A DNA stretch of 64,000 nucleotides from Accumulibacter sp. Its GTDB lineage: Bacteria; Pseudomonadota; Gammaproteobacteria; Burkholderiales; Rhodocyclaceae. The stretch's first letter is position 1; every line of letters begins with the position of its first letter. The translations under genes were made by a program, and so were the position numbers. Below, one piece after another: positions 63,393-64,000 of this stretch. The notes under the pieces were generated by a model. It was not told where the DNA came from, did no database searches, and saw nothing but the letters and a program-made list of their open reading frames with translations. Where the stretch lies: the NCBI RefSeq assembly GCF_036625195.1, contig NZ_JAZKUG010000001.1, positions 5,130,398 to 5,194,397 of the forward strand, in the 5' to 3' direction.

Positions 63393-64000
63393 CGGCCCTC
63401 ACCCCGCGCCATCGCCCCTCGGCCGCCGCCGCCCCGTGGCGGTGGCGCGGTGGCCGCCCCGGTGGCACGCCGCCGCCTGCCGCCGGCGCGGCCAGCTTCA
63501 CCGCGGCGCGCCGTCGCGCAGCTTGAGCTGGCCGGCGGTGACCACTTCACCTCGCCGGCGCTGCAGGCCCTCGACCACCTCGACCATCGCATCGCGCCGC
63601 ATGCCGGTGCGACCTCGACCGCCGCGCCTTGCCCTCGACGACGCGATAGACGATACTGGCTGCTTGCCCGGTCCGGCACCAGCGCCTGTTCCGGCAGCAT
63701 CAGCGACATCGCTGCGCTTCTCGGAAGATCAGGCGCACGCGGACGAACATGCCGGGACGCAGGTGCCGCTCGGGTTGGCTCATCCGGGCGCGCAGCGAGA
63801 TCGCGCGGCCGCCGGCCTCGACCAGCGGGTCGACCGCTTCGAGCGACGGCGGTGAACACGCTCGCCCGGCAGCGCGTCGCTCGCCACCTCCAGCTGCTGC
63901 CCGGGCTTCGCAACTGCGGCAGGTACGAGCTCGGGCAGGCGGAAATCGACCTTCAGCGTCGCGATGTCTTCGAGGTTGACCAGATCCTGCCCTTCCTTGA
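63389..64000 (-). pseudogene. RND periplasmic adaptor protein (partial, frameshifted)
   Basis: Reading from the window edge, pieces in different frames read QDLVNLEDIATLKVDFRLPE, VASDALPGERVFTAV, then ISLRARMSQPERHLRPGMFV and VVTAGQLKLRDGAPVKLA. These are the beta-barrel and membrane-proximal parts of an HlyD/AcrA-like adaptor. The amino-terminal part lies beyond the window. It lies directly upstream of the RND transporter gene in the same operon and shows the same dense indels. The outer membrane channel gene is not seen. Confidence 0.75.

Overview
The window is about 64 kb of very GC-rich DNA. Gene content and style point to a betaproteobacterium of the Rhodocyclales, with 'Candidatus Accumulibacter' and relatives the best guess. 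The reasons are two PEP-CTERM proteins with sigma-54-type promoters, a large chemotaxis operon with several receptors carrying poly-HAMP arrays, a duplicated pstS with Pho boxes, and a wax ester/triacylglycerol synthase. This assignment is inference; no rRNA or other marker gene is present. I saw no tRNA, rRNA, CRISPR array or intact transposase.

Layout. 0-3.1 kb: end of a branched-chain amino acid ABC importer operon (livM partial, livG, livF) and an EamA-type transporter. 3-12 kb: a patchwork region. A block carrying the tail of the EamA gene and a P-loop kinase gene is duplicated around a ParD/ParE toxin-antitoxin pair. A third, eroded copy lies at 11.2-11.8 kb. Between them are a PAS-domain remnant, a hybrid histidine kinase and a CheB-CheR fusion whose start abuts an 11-bp G/C run. 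11.9-16.3 kb: a PEP-CTERM protein, alanine dehydrogenase, a single-domain response regulator, an orphan histidine kinase and a FixJ-like regulator.

16.6-36.1 kb: one long chemotaxis operon: CheY, a receptor without a ligand domain, a STAS protein, CheA, four large receptors interleaved with CheW, a PAS protein, CheD, CheR, CheB and an HDOD protein. The four large receptors have different periplasmic sensors (two four-helix-type, one with a haem c motif, one NIT) but nearly interchangeable cytoplasmic halves built on a 91-residue repeat. Pairs share 1.0-1.5 kb of almost identical DNA, which suggests duplication or gene conversion.

36.2-44.2 kb: a membrane protein combining a PAS domain, a degenerate kinase-like core and a DnaQ-type exonuclease; an MFS transporter; an ECF sigma factor with a zinc-finger anti-sigma candidate; HDOD and GGDEF-EAL signalling proteins; and an AraC regulator. 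44.5-50.2 kb: a zinc ABC importer operon led by a small membrane protein, azlCD, the PEP synthase regulatory protein and a short-chain dehydrogenase. 50.4-55.8 kb: a phosphate starvation locus (pstS, a ribbon-helix-helix protein, a second pstS, pstC, pstA, pstB) with two Pho boxes and no phoU immediately downstream.

56.3-64 kb: a second PEP-CTERM gene broken by a frameshift, two alpha/beta hydrolases, a 5'-truncated wax ester synthase, and an RND efflux pump with its adaptor. The pump region is full of frameshifts. The abrupt change at about 60.35 kb looks like a drop in sequence quality or a bad join rather than biology.

Cross-cutting signals are three matching sigma-54 promoter motifs (two in front of PEP-CTERM genes, one orphaned inside the duplicated block) and a dispersed 14-bp element, GGTGACAGTATACT, that sits at gene ends and supplies stop codons.
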